Below, piece after piece: positions 14,274-21,082 of a DNA stretch of 21,082 nt. Numbering within the stretch: position 1 is the first letter of the stretch; each line of letters begins with the position of its first letter. The position numbers and the translations under genes are program-made. The notes beneath the pieces were generated by a model that was not told where the DNA came from, made no database searches, and saw nothing but the letters and a program-made list of their open reading frames with translations. Source of the DNA: a bacterium (GTDB taxonomy: Bacteria > Desulfobacterota > UBA8473); the NCBI GenBank assembly GCA_009773075.1, contig WOUX01000006.1, positions 1 to 21,082 on the forward strand. Direction: 5' to 3'.

Positions 14274-16130
14274 CTACCCAGCCATCACTAAATTATCATG
14301 CTTCGCGGGCAATTCAATTACAAAACAGGTTCCTCCTCCAACCTCACTTTTTACATCTATTTTCCCCTTGTGTTGTTCTATAACCCCGTAAGACAAACTA
14401 AGTCCAAGCCCGGTTCCCTTCCCAACCTCTTTTGTGGTAAAGAACGGATCAAATATCTTGGAGATATATTCGGGAGGTATCCCTTTCCCTGTATCTGAAA
14501 ATTCAATTAAAACCGAATTGTTTTCGGGCTGCAGAGCGGTTGTTACGGTTAATGCCCCCCTGCCTTCCATAGCCTCAGCAGCATTGACCATAATGTTCAT
14601 AAAAACCTGCTTTAATTGGCTGGAATTCCCCTCTATCAGAGGAAGTGTCAAGTCTAGTTTTTTTATTATTTCGATGTTAAGAAAGGCTGCCTGGTTTTCC
14701 AGGAAGAAGAGACCCTCGTTGATTGCCCGGTTGATGTCAATGGGTTCCATCTTTGGTCCGGTTTGACGGGCAAATTCAAGAAGGCTCTTTACTATCTCTT
14801 TGCATCGAGTGGCCTCATCGGCTATCCTTTTTAAATCTTCCCTCTTCGGATCACTATCTTCCATCTCTTCTATAAGGAGGTTGGAATATATCAGAATCCC
14901 ACCTAGAGGGTTGTTTATTTCATGGGCAACACCGGCAGCCAGTTTCCCCAGGGAAGACATCTTCTCCGACTGAAGGAGCTGTAATTGGGCATCCTGCAGT
15001 TCCCTTTCCATCCTCAATTTTTCTCTCAGGTCGGTGAATATGCCCACAGTCGCTATTTCCCTTCCATCCTCATAGACTATGGCAGCTGAGATATTTATGG
15101 GGATATGTTCTCCATCTTTGTCAACCAGAGTGCTCTGAGTTGTCTCTAACCTTCCCACACCTCCGAATTCCTGGCTTCTTAACTTTCTCATAATATCTTT
15201 GGCAACACCGGGGGGATATAGACCTGTTATGTGCAGCTTTCCAATCACCTCTCCCGCTTTATATCCCAGTAGTTTCTCAGTTCCTTTATTAAAGATTACT
15301 ACATTCCCCTTTATATCGGCGGCAATTATCCCGTCTACCGAGCTATCGATAAGGTTCCTAAAAAAATCATTGGCTTTTCTCAATTCATGCTCTATGTTTT
15401 TTCTCTCCGTAATATCGGTGTTTATCCCCTCATACCCGGCTATCTTTCCGTCCCCATTTCTTTTTATATTGCCCGTCAGCAAGATAGTAACTTTCTTCCC
15501 ATCTTTTCTCTTTAACTCAACCTCGTACTCCTTGACAAAACCATCCCTCTCTACCAAATCCTGGAAAATCCTTCTATCCTCCGGGTTTACATATACATCC
15601 CTTGCAATATCAAGGGACAAAAACTCCTCTTTGTCTTTGTAGCCTAACATATCCAGCATCGCCTGATTGCAGTCGATAAACTTACCTTCCCTGCTGCTTA
15701 TGAACAAACCCTGTTGAACCCTTTCGAACAAGAGACTGTATTTCTCTTCGGTCATCTTTAATTTCTCTTCAGACATCTTCCGTTCAGAAATATCTCGAAG
15801 ATAGGCGTATATCTTCCTGGCTCCATTGCTATCCCTAGTAGTTGTAATACAAATTTCTGCTTCCTTCCTCTTGCCCTGGGCTGTTAGAATCTCCAACTCA
15901 GAACATGAACGTATGTTCTCTCCCATCCTATGCTCTGCTAACATGTCCTTGATGACCTTTTTATTCTCAGCGCTAAATAGATCCATGAAGTTCATTCCCA
16001 GGAACTCTTCGACCTGATAGCCAGTCAACTCTGAGGTGCTCTTATTTGTAAATCTGATATTATAATCTCCATCCAGGATTACTATACCAGCATTACTCAT
16101 CTCTATTACTGTGCGGAGTTCACTTTCCAT
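14274..16130 (-). CDS. Soluble histidine kinase with three PAS domains (NtrB-like)
   Basis: The 618 residues have no membrane segments, so sensing is cytoplasmic. Three PAS domains occupy about 1-120, 125-245 and 255-375, each with the NxxxxxLxGY-type core and the first two with a C-terminal ITERK/ISERK-type link. The kinase core has H403 in GVAHEINNPLGG, then a HATPase with NIMVNAAEAM, DTGKGIPPE and GTGLGLSLSYG. H-boxes of the HEINNP type are typical of kinases paired with NtrC-family activators, and the next gene is one. PAS domains without a visible haem or flavin signature could sense redox or a small molecule; the signal is unknown. It starts 10 bp after the FBPase stop, so FBPase, kinase and activator look co-transcribed. 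The C-terminal tail after ELPAKH is short and abuts the activator. Confidence 0.92.
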   Translation of the reverse strand: MESELRTVIEMSNAGIVILDGDYNIRFTNKSTSELTGYQVEEFLGMNFMDLFSAENKKVIKDMLAEHRMGENIRSCSELEILTAQGKRKEAEICITTTRDSNGARKIYAYLRDISERKMSEEKLKMTEEKYSLLFERVQQGLFISSREGKFIDCNQAMLDMLGYKDKEEFLSLDIARDVYVNPEDRRIFQDLVERDGFVKEYEVELKRKDGKKVTILLTGNIKRNGDGKIAGYEGINTDITERKNIEHELRKANDFFRNLIDSSVDGIIAADIKGNVVIFNKGTEKLLGYKAGEVIGKLHITGLYPPGVAKDIMRKLRSQEFGGVGRLETTQSTLVDKDGEHIPINISAAIVYEDGREIATVGIFTDLREKLRMERELQDAQLQLLQSEKMSSLGKLAAGVAHEINNPLGGILIYSNLLIEEMEDSDPKREDLKRIADEATRCKEIVKSLLEFARQTGPKMEPIDINRAINEGLFFLENQAAFLNIEIIKKLDLTLPLIEGNSSQLKQVFMNIMVNAAEAMEGRGALTVTTALQPENNSVLIEFSDTGKGIPPEYISKIFDPFFTTKEVGKGTGLGLSLSYGVIEQHKGKIDVKSEVGGGTCFVIELPAKHDNLVMAG

Positions 16131-16140
16131 TATTTGCTGC

Positions 16141-17157
16141 CTACTTCCTCTCTGTCTTCAATATTTCCATCACCGTTTTCACGTCCTTTGCGGAACCGAT
16201 ATACAGGGGGACTCTCTGATGTATTTCTCCTGGTTCGATCTCCAATATGTCTCTTTCTCCATCTGTGGCCATACCACCTGCCTGTTTTACCAACATAGCC
16301 AGTGGTGCACACTCACACGTCAATCTCAGTTTGCCATGGGGCTTCTTGGGGTCCTTTCTGTCAGGAGGATACATGAAAATACCGCCGTAAAGCAAGGTAC
16401 GGTGAAAATCCGCCACAAGGGAGCCGATATACCGCAAGGAGTAGGGCAACCCTTTTTCCGGATCTGCCTTTGTGAAGTGATCTACAACCGCCTTGACATT
16501 TTCGTCCCAATAGTTGGTATAACCCATGTTTACACTAAATATGCTCCCCCTTTCAGGTATCCTGATATTTTCGTGGGAAAGCAAGAACTCACCCACAGCA
16601 GGGTATAGGGTAAACCCATGGAGGCCATCTCCTGTTGTATATACCATCATAGTACTCGTACCATAGAGAAAATAACCTGCCGCCACCTGTCTGTATCCGG
16701 GCTGAAGTACATCGACGCTTGCAACCTGCTCACCAGGGGTAACCTTTTTGTAAATGGAAAATATAGTACCTATGTTAACATTGGCATCGATATTTGATGA
16801 GCCGTCCAATGGATCGAAGATCAAGACATAATTGCCCTTTTGATACTTGCTTGGTATCTCAATAATGTCAGCACTCTCCTCAGATACCATGGCACACAAC
16901 TGGCCCAGGTGAGACATTCGTCTGATAATCGAGGTATTAGCAAATTCATCCAGTTTTTTTACCGCCTCCCCCTGAACATTTATGTCACCGGTAAATCCTA
17001 AAATATCCGTCAAACCCGACTTTCTCGCCTCTTTTGAAATAATCTTTGCCGCTACGATCAGTTCTGAAAGAAGGACAGTGAAGGCTCCAGTAGCATCAGG
17101 GTGAAGCCTCTGCTGGCTCAAGAGGTGCTCTGTTACGGTCATTCCGAATTTACTCAT
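16141..17157 (-). CDS. fbp: Class I fructose-1,6-bisphosphatase
   Basis: The 338 residues have the normal length and motifs of class I FBPase, which removes the 1-phosphate of fructose 1,6-bisphosphate in gluconeogenesis. VSEESADI (91-98) gives the metal-binding glutamates, DPLDGSSNID (115-124) is the catalytic metal site, and the C-terminal CECAPLAMLVKQAGG is the substrate-site signature. AGGAGG lies 6 nt before ATG 17157, a strong ribosome site, and a sigma-70-like promoter is at 17210-17238. An autotroph making acetyl-CoA needs this enzyme to make sugars. Its place at the head of a transcript carrying the kinase and the sigma-54 activator suggests that gluconeogenesis and C1 regulation are expressed together. 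Confidence 0.95.
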   Translation of the reverse strand: MSKFGMTVTEHLLSQQRLHPDATGAFTVLLSELIVAAKIISKEARKSGLTDILGFTGDINVQGEAVKKLDEFANTSIIRRMSHLGQLCAMVSEESADIIEIPSKYQKGNYVLIFDPLDGSSNIDANVNIGTIFSIYKKVTPGEQVASVDVLQPGYRQVAAGYFLYGTSTMMVYTTGDGLHGFTLYPAVGEFLLSHENIRIPERGSIFSVNMGYTNYWDENVKAVVDHFTKADPEKGLPYSLRYIGSLVADFHRTLLYGGIFMYPPDRKDPKKPHGKLRLTCECAPLAMLVKQAGGMATDGERDILEIEPGEIHQRVPLYIGSAKDVKTVMEILKTERK

Positions 17158-17209
17158 TTTTTGCCTCCTTTGATAAGGATAGGGTAGGTATCAAATATCA
17201 AATAATAAA

Positions 17210-17238
17210 AGAATACCATACAATATCTTACAATGCAA
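17210..17238 (-). promoter_or_regulatory. Sigma-70-type promoter for fbp
   Basis: The minus strand has TTGCAT (17238-17233), a 17-nt spacer and TATTCT (17215-17210). The start would be about 45 nt before the fbp ATG. Confidence 0.5.
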
Positions 17239-17414
17239 CACACGATAGAGACTAACAAAAAAGTTTCCGGAATATCCTAATATCCCCCAAGAAAGACGGC
17301 AAATGACATAGATTAAAGACTTGACGGCTTCGCAAAAGTTCCATCTGATGCTTGCAATTAAAGGGATAGAACTTGCTTCATCTGGTTAAGTGAGTTTATA
17401 TGTTAGTTTACATA

Positions 17415-17443
17415 TTGACAAGACAAATAATACAATTTATTAT
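17415..17443 (+). promoter_or_regulatory. Sigma-70 promoter of the toxin-antitoxin pair
   Basis: A perfect TTGACA (17415-17420), a 17-nt spacer and TATTAT (17438-17443) precede the antitoxin gene by about 35 bp. The palindrome at 17423-17455 covers the -10 box. Confidence 0.78.
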
Positions 17444-17455
17444 AGTATTATTTGT
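17423..17455. promoter_or_regulatory. Palindromic operator of the toxin-antitoxin pair
   Basis: ACAAATAATAC (17423-17433) and GTATTATTTGT (17445-17455) are perfect 11-bp inverted arms with an 11-bp spacer. The site spans the spacer and the -10 box, where a bound ribbon-helix-helix antitoxin would block RNA polymerase. Autoregulation is the rule for such pairs; binding here is inferred. Confidence 0.75.
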
Positions 17456-17477
17456 ATGGTAAAATAGGAGGTATAAA

Positions 17478-17708
17478 ATGAGAAGTAAAAAAAAGGTCAG
17501 TTTAACCCTTGATGAAGACCTTTGCTCGGACATCGAAAAGGCAGCAGAGACTTTTAATCTGGCAAAAAGTCAACTTGCCCAGAAGGCATTCAGGTTGTGG
17601 CTAAAAAAGGAGACCGAGGCTCTTATGGCAAAAGGTTATGAAGAGATGGCAGAAGAAGATAAGGCATTTGCTGAGATCACCTTTCAAGCCCAAAGGGAGG
17701 TCATGTAA
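17478..17708 (+). CDS. Ribbon-helix-helix antitoxin, MazE-like
   Basis: The 76-residue protein starts with a short basic strand, KKKVSLTLDEDL (4-15), then two helices, as in CopG/MetJ-type DNA-binding antitoxins. The C-terminal half (45-76) is acidic and alanine/glutamate-rich and would wrap around the toxin. AGGAGG lies 7 nt before the ATG. Its stop overlaps the toxin ATG (TAATG), giving coupled translation. A perfect palindrome over its promoter is the likely autoregulatory operator. The RHH class is clear from pattern; the specific family is not certain. Confidence 0.85.
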   Translation: MRSKKKVSLTLDEDLCSDIEKAAETFNLAKSQLAQKAFRLWLKKETEALMAKGYEEMAEEDKAFAEITFQAQREVM

Positions 17709-18052
17709 TGAGTAGTTTTCCCAAGCGCGGCGAAGTATGGCTGGTTAACTGGAATCCTGCCAGAGGAAGTGAACAGGCAGGCAAGCGGCCTGCACTTGTT
17801 ATACAGAATGATATTGGCAATGAAAAAGCGCCTACAACTATTGTGGCCGCAATTTCAAGCTCCGTGAGGCTTTATCCAATGAACGTTGAAATCAACCCTC
17901 CCGAAGGTGGACTAGACCGCCCTTCGCTCATAAAAACGAGTCAGATACTCACTGTCGCAAAGGAAAGACTGGAAAAACGCCTTGGCCGGCTTAGCAAAGA
18001 CAGGATGGATGATGTTGATAAAGCCATTAAATTGAGTTTGGCATTATCATAA
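17708..18052 (+). CDS. mazF: MazF/PemK-family endoribonuclease toxin
   Basis: This 114-residue protein fits the MazF/PemK fold. FPKRGEVWLVNWNPARGSEQAGKRPALVIQN is shown here only by its key parts: the RGEVWLVNW strand (7-15), GSEQAGKRPALV (20-31) with the conserved G-S-E and R-P, and a later IKTSQILTV region. These are the substrate-loop and active-site regions of mRNA interferases, which cleave RNA at short sequences and stop growth when freed from antitoxin. The TAATG overlap with the antitoxin and the length are typical. No damage is seen, so it is probably active. There is no obvious terminator after it, but the next gene has its own promoter. Confidence 0.9.
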   Translation: MSSFPKRGEVWLVNWNPARGSEQAGKRPALVIQNDIGNEKAPTTIVAAISSSVRLYPMNVEINPPEGGLDRPSLIKTSQILTVAKERLEKRLGRLSKDRMDDVDKAIKLSLALS

Positions 18053-18078
18053 AACTGAGGCTTTGAATGTATTTATAC

Positions 18079-18107
18079 TTGACATTTAGACGGCTAAATG
18101 GTAAATA
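18079..18107 (+). promoter_or_regulatory. Sigma-70 promoter for a leaderless ATPase mRNA
   Basis: TTGACA (18079-18084), 17 nt, and TAAATA (18102-18107). Transcription would begin near 18114, past the first ATGs of the ORF and next to ATG 18116. TTTAG-ACGG-CTAAA, a short dyad, lies in the spacer. Confidence 0.5.
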
Positions 18108-18115
18108 TGATTCCT

Positions 18116-19255
18116 ATGATTGAGCGTATGTTTTGGATACAACGGATTCAGAAGGCTTGGGAAAAGCGACCGATTGTATGGCTATCCGGAGTTCGCAGGG
18201 CAGGGAAGACAACCTTAGCCCAGATGTTTCCCAAAGCAGTCTATCAAAATTGTGATCTGCCGTCGGTGGTACGTCGATTAGTCGATCCGGAATCTTTCTA
18301 TGACAGCCTCGATAAAGGGACCATCGTTATCTTTGACGAGGTCCACCGCTTAGAGGACCCGAGCCGTTTATTGAAAATTGCGGCAGATGCGTATCCTCAT
18401 CTGAAAGTACTCGCAACAGGCTCTTCCACATTGGCGGCTACTAAAAAATTTCGCGATAGTCTGACGGGACGAAAACACATGATCTATTTGCCGCCAGTGC
18501 TCTGGAGTGAATGTATAGACAACTTCAACATAAAAGAACTGGACCGTCGGTTACTCCATGGAGGGTTGCCGGAACCCTTGCTGTCGGAAACGAAGAATGT
18601 AGCTTTTTTTTCGGAATGGATGGATAGCTTTTATGCCCGGGATATTCAGGAGCTTTTCAATATCCGCAACCGTACTGGTTTCATGAGGTTATTGCATTTG
18701 TTGTTACGGCAAAGTGGAAGTCTCATAGATTATACCAATCTGGCTCGGTTAAGTGATTTAAGTAGACATACTGTAAAGGCGCATGTGGAAGCCATGAGTA
18801 TTGCCCATGCGGTATTCTTAGTCCCTCCATTTCAGGGAGGGGGCCGGCGCGAAATTACGCGCAGACCCAAATGCTATGCCTTTGATACAGGTTTTGTCAC
18901 GTTTGTCAAGGGTTGGGACAGTATTCGGGAGGATGACCGAGGTCTTTTGTGGGAACATCTGGTGCTTGATACCCTGCGCACAGCCGTTGATGATCGCAAC
19001 TTGCTTTACTGGAGGGATAAATCCGGACGAGAGGTAGATTTTGTGATTAAAGGTCGAGGACAACAAGCAGAGGCTATTGAATGCAAAATCAATCCCGATC
19101 ACTTTGATCCTGCTAATCTTAGTGTATTTCGCTCTCTATATCCTGAAGGGGGGAATTACGTGCTGAGTCCCAATATTAAATCCTCTTATCAGCGACGTTA
19201 TGGGAAACTCCTGGTGCATTTTATTTCGATCAACCAGCTTTTTGAAATTGCATAG
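18116..19255 (+). CDS. AAA ATPase with DUF4143 domain
   Basis: The 379-residue protein has Walker A GVRRAGKTT (25-33), Walker B IVIFDEVHR, a TGSS sensor motif, a winged-helix-like middle (LARLSDLSRHTVKAHVE) and a C-terminal DUF4143 region. The C-terminus has REVDFVI then AIECK, an arrangement like the PD-(D/E)xK nuclease core. Such orphan ATPases are common in mobile and defence-rich DNA, but their function is not established. The open frame begins at ATG 18098, but a promoter (18079-18107) overlaps that point. MIERMFW at 18116 matches the usual start of this family, so I use it; the mRNA would be nearly leaderless. It stands alone on the plus strand between the toxin-antitoxin pair and a small gene. 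Confidence 0.85.
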   Translation: MIERMFWIQRIQKAWEKRPIVWLSGVRRAGKTTLAQMFPKAVYQNCDLPSVVRRLVDPESFYDSLDKGTIVIFDEVHRLEDPSRLLKIAADAYPHLKVLATGSSTLAATKKFRDSLTGRKHMIYLPPVLWSECIDNFNIKELDRRLLHGGLPEPLLSETKNVAFFSEWMDSFYARDIQELFNIRNRTGFMRLLHLLLRQSGSLIDYTNLARLSDLSRHTVKAHVEAMSIAHAVFLVPPFQGGGRREITRRPKCYAFDTGFVTFVKGWDSIREDDRGLLWEHLVLDTLRTAVDDRNLLYWRDKSGREVDFVIKGRGQQAEAIECKINPDHFDPANLSVFRSLYPEGGNYVLSPNIKSSYQRRYGKLLVHFISINQLFEIA

Positions 19256-19264
19256 CGGGGAAAA

Positions 19265-19296
19265 GGCAATATTCAGTTTTATGCACGTATTGTATG
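19265..19296. repeat. 32-bp direct repeat, copy 1
   Basis: It begins GGCAATATTC and ends TTGTATG. It matches copy 2 at 19718-19749 at 29 of 32 positions. It lies about 70 bp before the small hypothetical gene. Confidence 0.75.
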
Positions 19297-19363
19297 AACG
19301 GTCATCAAATGTGTTCATAGACAGCAATGTTTTCTCTATGATAGTAGACGATATGGAGATATA

Positions 19364-19582
19364 ATGAAAGCAAGAGAAGAAAAACTAACGGACATTCCTT
19401 TGGAAATTAGAGATGAGGAGGCTCTTGTAAAAGCAGTCGCTAAAGCCATAGCGGCTCACAAGAGAGCAGGGCATCCCATTGTAATCTGGCGAGATGGGAA
19501 GGTCGTCAAGATTCCTGCCGAGCAAATCCAAGTCCGTGAACAGGCAGCGGAATATAAGACACGTGAGAAAAATGACATTTAA
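19364..19582 (+). CDS. Small hypothetical protein
   Basis: The 72-residue protein is highly charged. An N-terminal helix-rich part (12-34, EALVKAVAKAIAAHKRAG) is followed by a beta hairpin, PIVIWRDGKVVKIPAEQI (38-55). I do not assign a family. The size, charge and helix-hairpin layout would suit a small adaptor or antitoxin-like protein, but no partner is visible directly beside it. A ribosome site GGAG lies 6 nt before the ATG. No promoter was picked out, though the 32-bp repeat copy upstream could hold control elements. Confidence 0.65.
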   Translation: MKAREEKLTDIPLEIRDEEALVKAVAKAIAAHKRAGHPIVIWRDGKVVKIPAEQIQVREQAAEYKTREKNDI

Positions 19583-19717
19583 AAAACTTGTATAGCTTGA
19601 TATTAAAAATAATGCCAGGCACCTTTTGGGGATGAATTATCCAATAAAAATAACTTGGGGTCTGTGATTAGAAGGATGGCAATTGCTTCATCAGAATAAG
19701 TGTGGGGGTAAAGGCAA

Positions 19718-19749
19718 GGCAATATTCGGTTTTGTGCACGTATTGCATG
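19718..19749. repeat. 32-bp direct repeat, copy 2
   Basis: GGCAATATTC...TTGCATG, differing from copy 1 at three positions. It ends 36 bp before the TcmP ATG. The shared position ahead of two genes suggests a regulatory or insertion-linked origin. Confidence 0.75.
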
Positions 19750-19785
19750 TCCCGGTTAATTGAGGGTTGCAGGGAGTAAACAATA

Positions 19786-20625
19786 ATGAAATTAGATGAG
19801 ATAGGCATCTGGTCTGAGATTAAGCTGAACATTGTTAAAGAATATGCGAGCGCATTTACAACAATAATGAAAAGCAAGGAGTGGTGTAAGGGATATGCAT
19901 ATATCGATGCCTTTGCTGGCGCGGGAGTCCATATCCGACGAAAAACGGGGGAGTTCGTTCCGGGTTCTCCTTGGAACGCCCTTGAGATTGACCACCCTTT
20001 TACAGAGTATCACTACATAGATATTGATAAGGAAAAAACAGAAGTCCTTGAGATGCTGACTCGCGAAAAATTCAACGTTAAAATTTACCAGGGAGACTGC
20101 AACGAGATATTAACAGAAAAAATCTTGCCCTCGCTCCCTTATAGAAGTTATAAAAGAGCCTTATGTATTCTGGACCCTTACGGCTTGCATCTTCACTGGA
20201 AAACGATCATGGAAGCAGCCAAATTAAAAACGACTGAAATCTTTTTAAACTTTCCTTTGATGGATATGAATCGGAATGTACTGCATAAGGATTTGCTATC
20301 AGCAGACCCGGAGCAAATAGAACGAATGAACCAGTTTTGCGGAAGTGAAGACTGGCAGGAAATTTTATATAAAAAAGACAACCAGATGAATCTCTTTGGA
20401 GATATATATCGAGTCAAAGTTGTTGACAGCAATGCTAAGCTTGGGGATTGGTTTAAAAAGGAAAGATTGCAAAAAGCTGCGGGATTCAAATTCGTTCCGG
20501 AACCCATGCTCATGAGAAATAGTAAAGGCGGGCCTTTATTCTTTTTGTTTTTTGCTTCGCACAAGGAAACAGGCGAAAAAATTGTAACCGAGATTTTTGA
20601 TAAGTACAGAAAGAAATATTTATGA
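19786..20625 (+). CDS. tcmP: TcmP family (three-Cys-motif partner) protein
   Basis: The 279 residues resemble the three-Cys-motif partner family, found next to radical-SAM-like three-cysteine proteins. The N-terminus has IWSEIKLNIVKEYASAFT, then DAFAGAGVHIRR (41-52) with a glycine-rich loop, DIDKEK (79-84), GDCNE (103-107) and LCILDPYGLH (126-135). That order of motifs is like a class I methyltransferase: SAM loop, acidic ribose-binding site, adenine-side acid, DPPY-like catalytic site. DPYG replaces the usual DPPY/NPPY. Function is not established and this reading is inference. Its stop overlaps the next start (ATGA), so a radical-SAM partner is co-translated. The ribosome site GGGAG is about 11 nt upstream, weak. 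Homologous pairs are thought to be accessory, possibly defence-related. Confidence 0.75.
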   Translation: MKLDEIGIWSEIKLNIVKEYASAFTTIMKSKEWCKGYAYIDAFAGAGVHIRRKTGEFVPGSPWNALEIDHPFTEYHYIDIDKEKTEVLEMLTREKFNVKIYQGDCNEILTEKILPSLPYRSYKRALCILDPYGLHLHWKTIMEAAKLKTTEIFLNFPLMDMNRNVLHKDLLSADPEQIERMNQFCGSEDWQEILYKKDNQMNLFGDIYRVKVVDSNAKLGDWFKKERLQKAAGFKFVPEPMLMRNSKGGPLFFLFFASHKETGEKIVTEIFDKYRKKYL

Positions 20626-21082
20626 TGCCTACAATGCCGAAGGAAAATCCGATGCAGGAAATGGGACATGAAAATTTAGTTCAAGAAGAGAGCTTGGCAT
20701 ATAATCTAGAAGAAACGCGGGAACCACTTGTGAAGGAATTGTGGGCAATCCAGAGTATGGGCAAGAAATCGAGGGCTGAACAAATGGCAGGCTGCGCCGG
20801 GTTACCTTTAATCTGGCTGGATAAAATGCCGGGGATTAATGGCGAAAGAGGAATAGAAAAGGTTCGAGCGGAAAGAAACGTGCTTCTATTGCGTGACAGG
20901 GTAAGTCCCTTTATTGAACAGTTTCAGCATCCGATTGGACGATGCACGAAATTCTATAAGCTGACAGCTTATAATAACTGCAATTTCTGGTGCGAGTATT
21001 GTTATCTCTATTTGACTTTCCGAACACAGCCTATTTCCACTCACTTTATAAATTATGAGAAAATGTTTGATGAAATCGAAAA
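20622..21082 (+). CDS. Radical SAM protein, SPL-like (partial)
   Basis: The first 153 codons are inside the window. A leader of about 110 residues precedes NNCNFWCEYCYLYLTF, a CxxxCxxC radical-SAM cluster (C120, C124, C127) followed by YL, as in spore photoproduct lyase-type proteins. The rest of the barrel is beyond the window. It is joined to the TcmP gene by the ATGA overlap (20622-20625). An alternative start at 20652 has AAGGA 7 nt upstream and may be the real one. The N-terminal leader (1-105) has no recognised domain, which may be where the partner binds. The likely chemistry is a 5'-deoxyadenosyl-radical reaction; the substrate is unknown. Confidence 0.75.
   Translation, partial: MMPTMPKENPMQEMGHENLVQEESLAYNLEETREPLVKELWAIQSMGKKSRAEQMAGCAGLPLIWLDKMPGINGERGIEKVRAERNVLLLRDRVSPFIEQFQHPIGRCTKFYKLTAYNNCNFWCEYCYLYLTFRTQPISTHFINYEKMFDEIE

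Larger units (their letters stand above)
17158..17477. other. 320-bp divergent intergenic region
   Basis: No gene is seen. The region separates the minus-strand metabolic block from the plus-strand accessory block. It holds a promoter for fbp at its left side and the promoter/operator of the toxin-antitoxin pair at its right. The word ACTTGACGGCTTCGCAAAAGT at 17319-17339 resembles a dispersed intergenic repeat, and TTGCTTCATC at about 17373 recurs at about 19683. Confidence 0.55.

Noticed and set aside
14274..14276. TAG between the kinase and the activator as a readthrough or pyrrolysine codon that makes one fused protein.
   Set aside because: The kinase domain ends naturally, and the fused product would still lack the beginning of the receiver.
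19668..20669. Minus-strand open frames opposite the TcmP gene (three of them).
   Set aside because: Overlap a coding gene with a supported family, and none shows a domain.

Overview
The window looks like chromosome from an anaerobe that runs the Wood-Ljungdahl (reductive acetyl-CoA) pathway. The mix of genes (HdrABC-MvhD with MetF/MetV, a CooC-type Ni-CODH maturation ATPase, class I fructose-bisphosphatase and PAS/NtrC signalling under sigma-54) fits an autotrophic, sulfate-reducing or syntrophic Desulfobacterota best. That placement is inference; no taxonomic marker is present.

Positions 1-17157 are all on the minus strand, so transcription runs from high to low coordinates. The order is: class I FBPase (17157-16141); a soluble three-PAS histidine kinase (16130-14274); an NtrC-type sigma-54 activator with a shortened receiver (14273-12996); a 339-bp gap holding a consensus -24/-12 promoter (12720-12735); a frameshifted lone receiver (12656-12290); then metF2-hdrC-hdrB-hdrA-mvhD-(heptad repeat)-metV-metF (12290-4802). 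Next come a heptad-type inverted repeat, a CheY-like receiver and a receiver-PAS-kinase (4718-2737). After a 380-bp gap with a sigma-70 promoter lie cooC, a ketopantoate-reductase-family gene, and the start of a NuoF-FeS/GltD-type fusion that leaves the window at base 1.

The core operon encodes every part of the electron-bifurcating methylenetetrahydrofolate reductase known from acetogens (MetF, MetV, HdrABC, MvhD), plus a second MetF homologue. Stop/start overlaps (TAATG, ATGA, TGATG) link many of the genes. The mvhD gene is cut short in plain ORF calls because an in-frame TGA sits exactly where the family has a cysteine. Reading it as selenocysteine gives a 146-residue protein whose ATG overlaps the hdrA stop, with a SECIS-like hairpin just after the TGA.

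From about 17.4 kb the strand switches to plus and the content becomes accessory: a MazEF-like toxin-antitoxin pair with a palindromic operator over its promoter, an AAA/DUF4143 ATPase with its own promoter and apparently no leader, a small hypothetical gene, and a two-gene unit at the right edge. That unit is a TcmP-family protein with methyltransferase-like motifs, overlapping by ATGA a radical-SAM protein that resembles spore photoproduct lyase in its CxxxCxxC region (truncated by the window end). It is the least understood system here.

Intergenic spaces in the metabolic half carry short 7-bp-period repeats and strong hairpins. In one case the repeat can be read as the N-terminus of a kinase.
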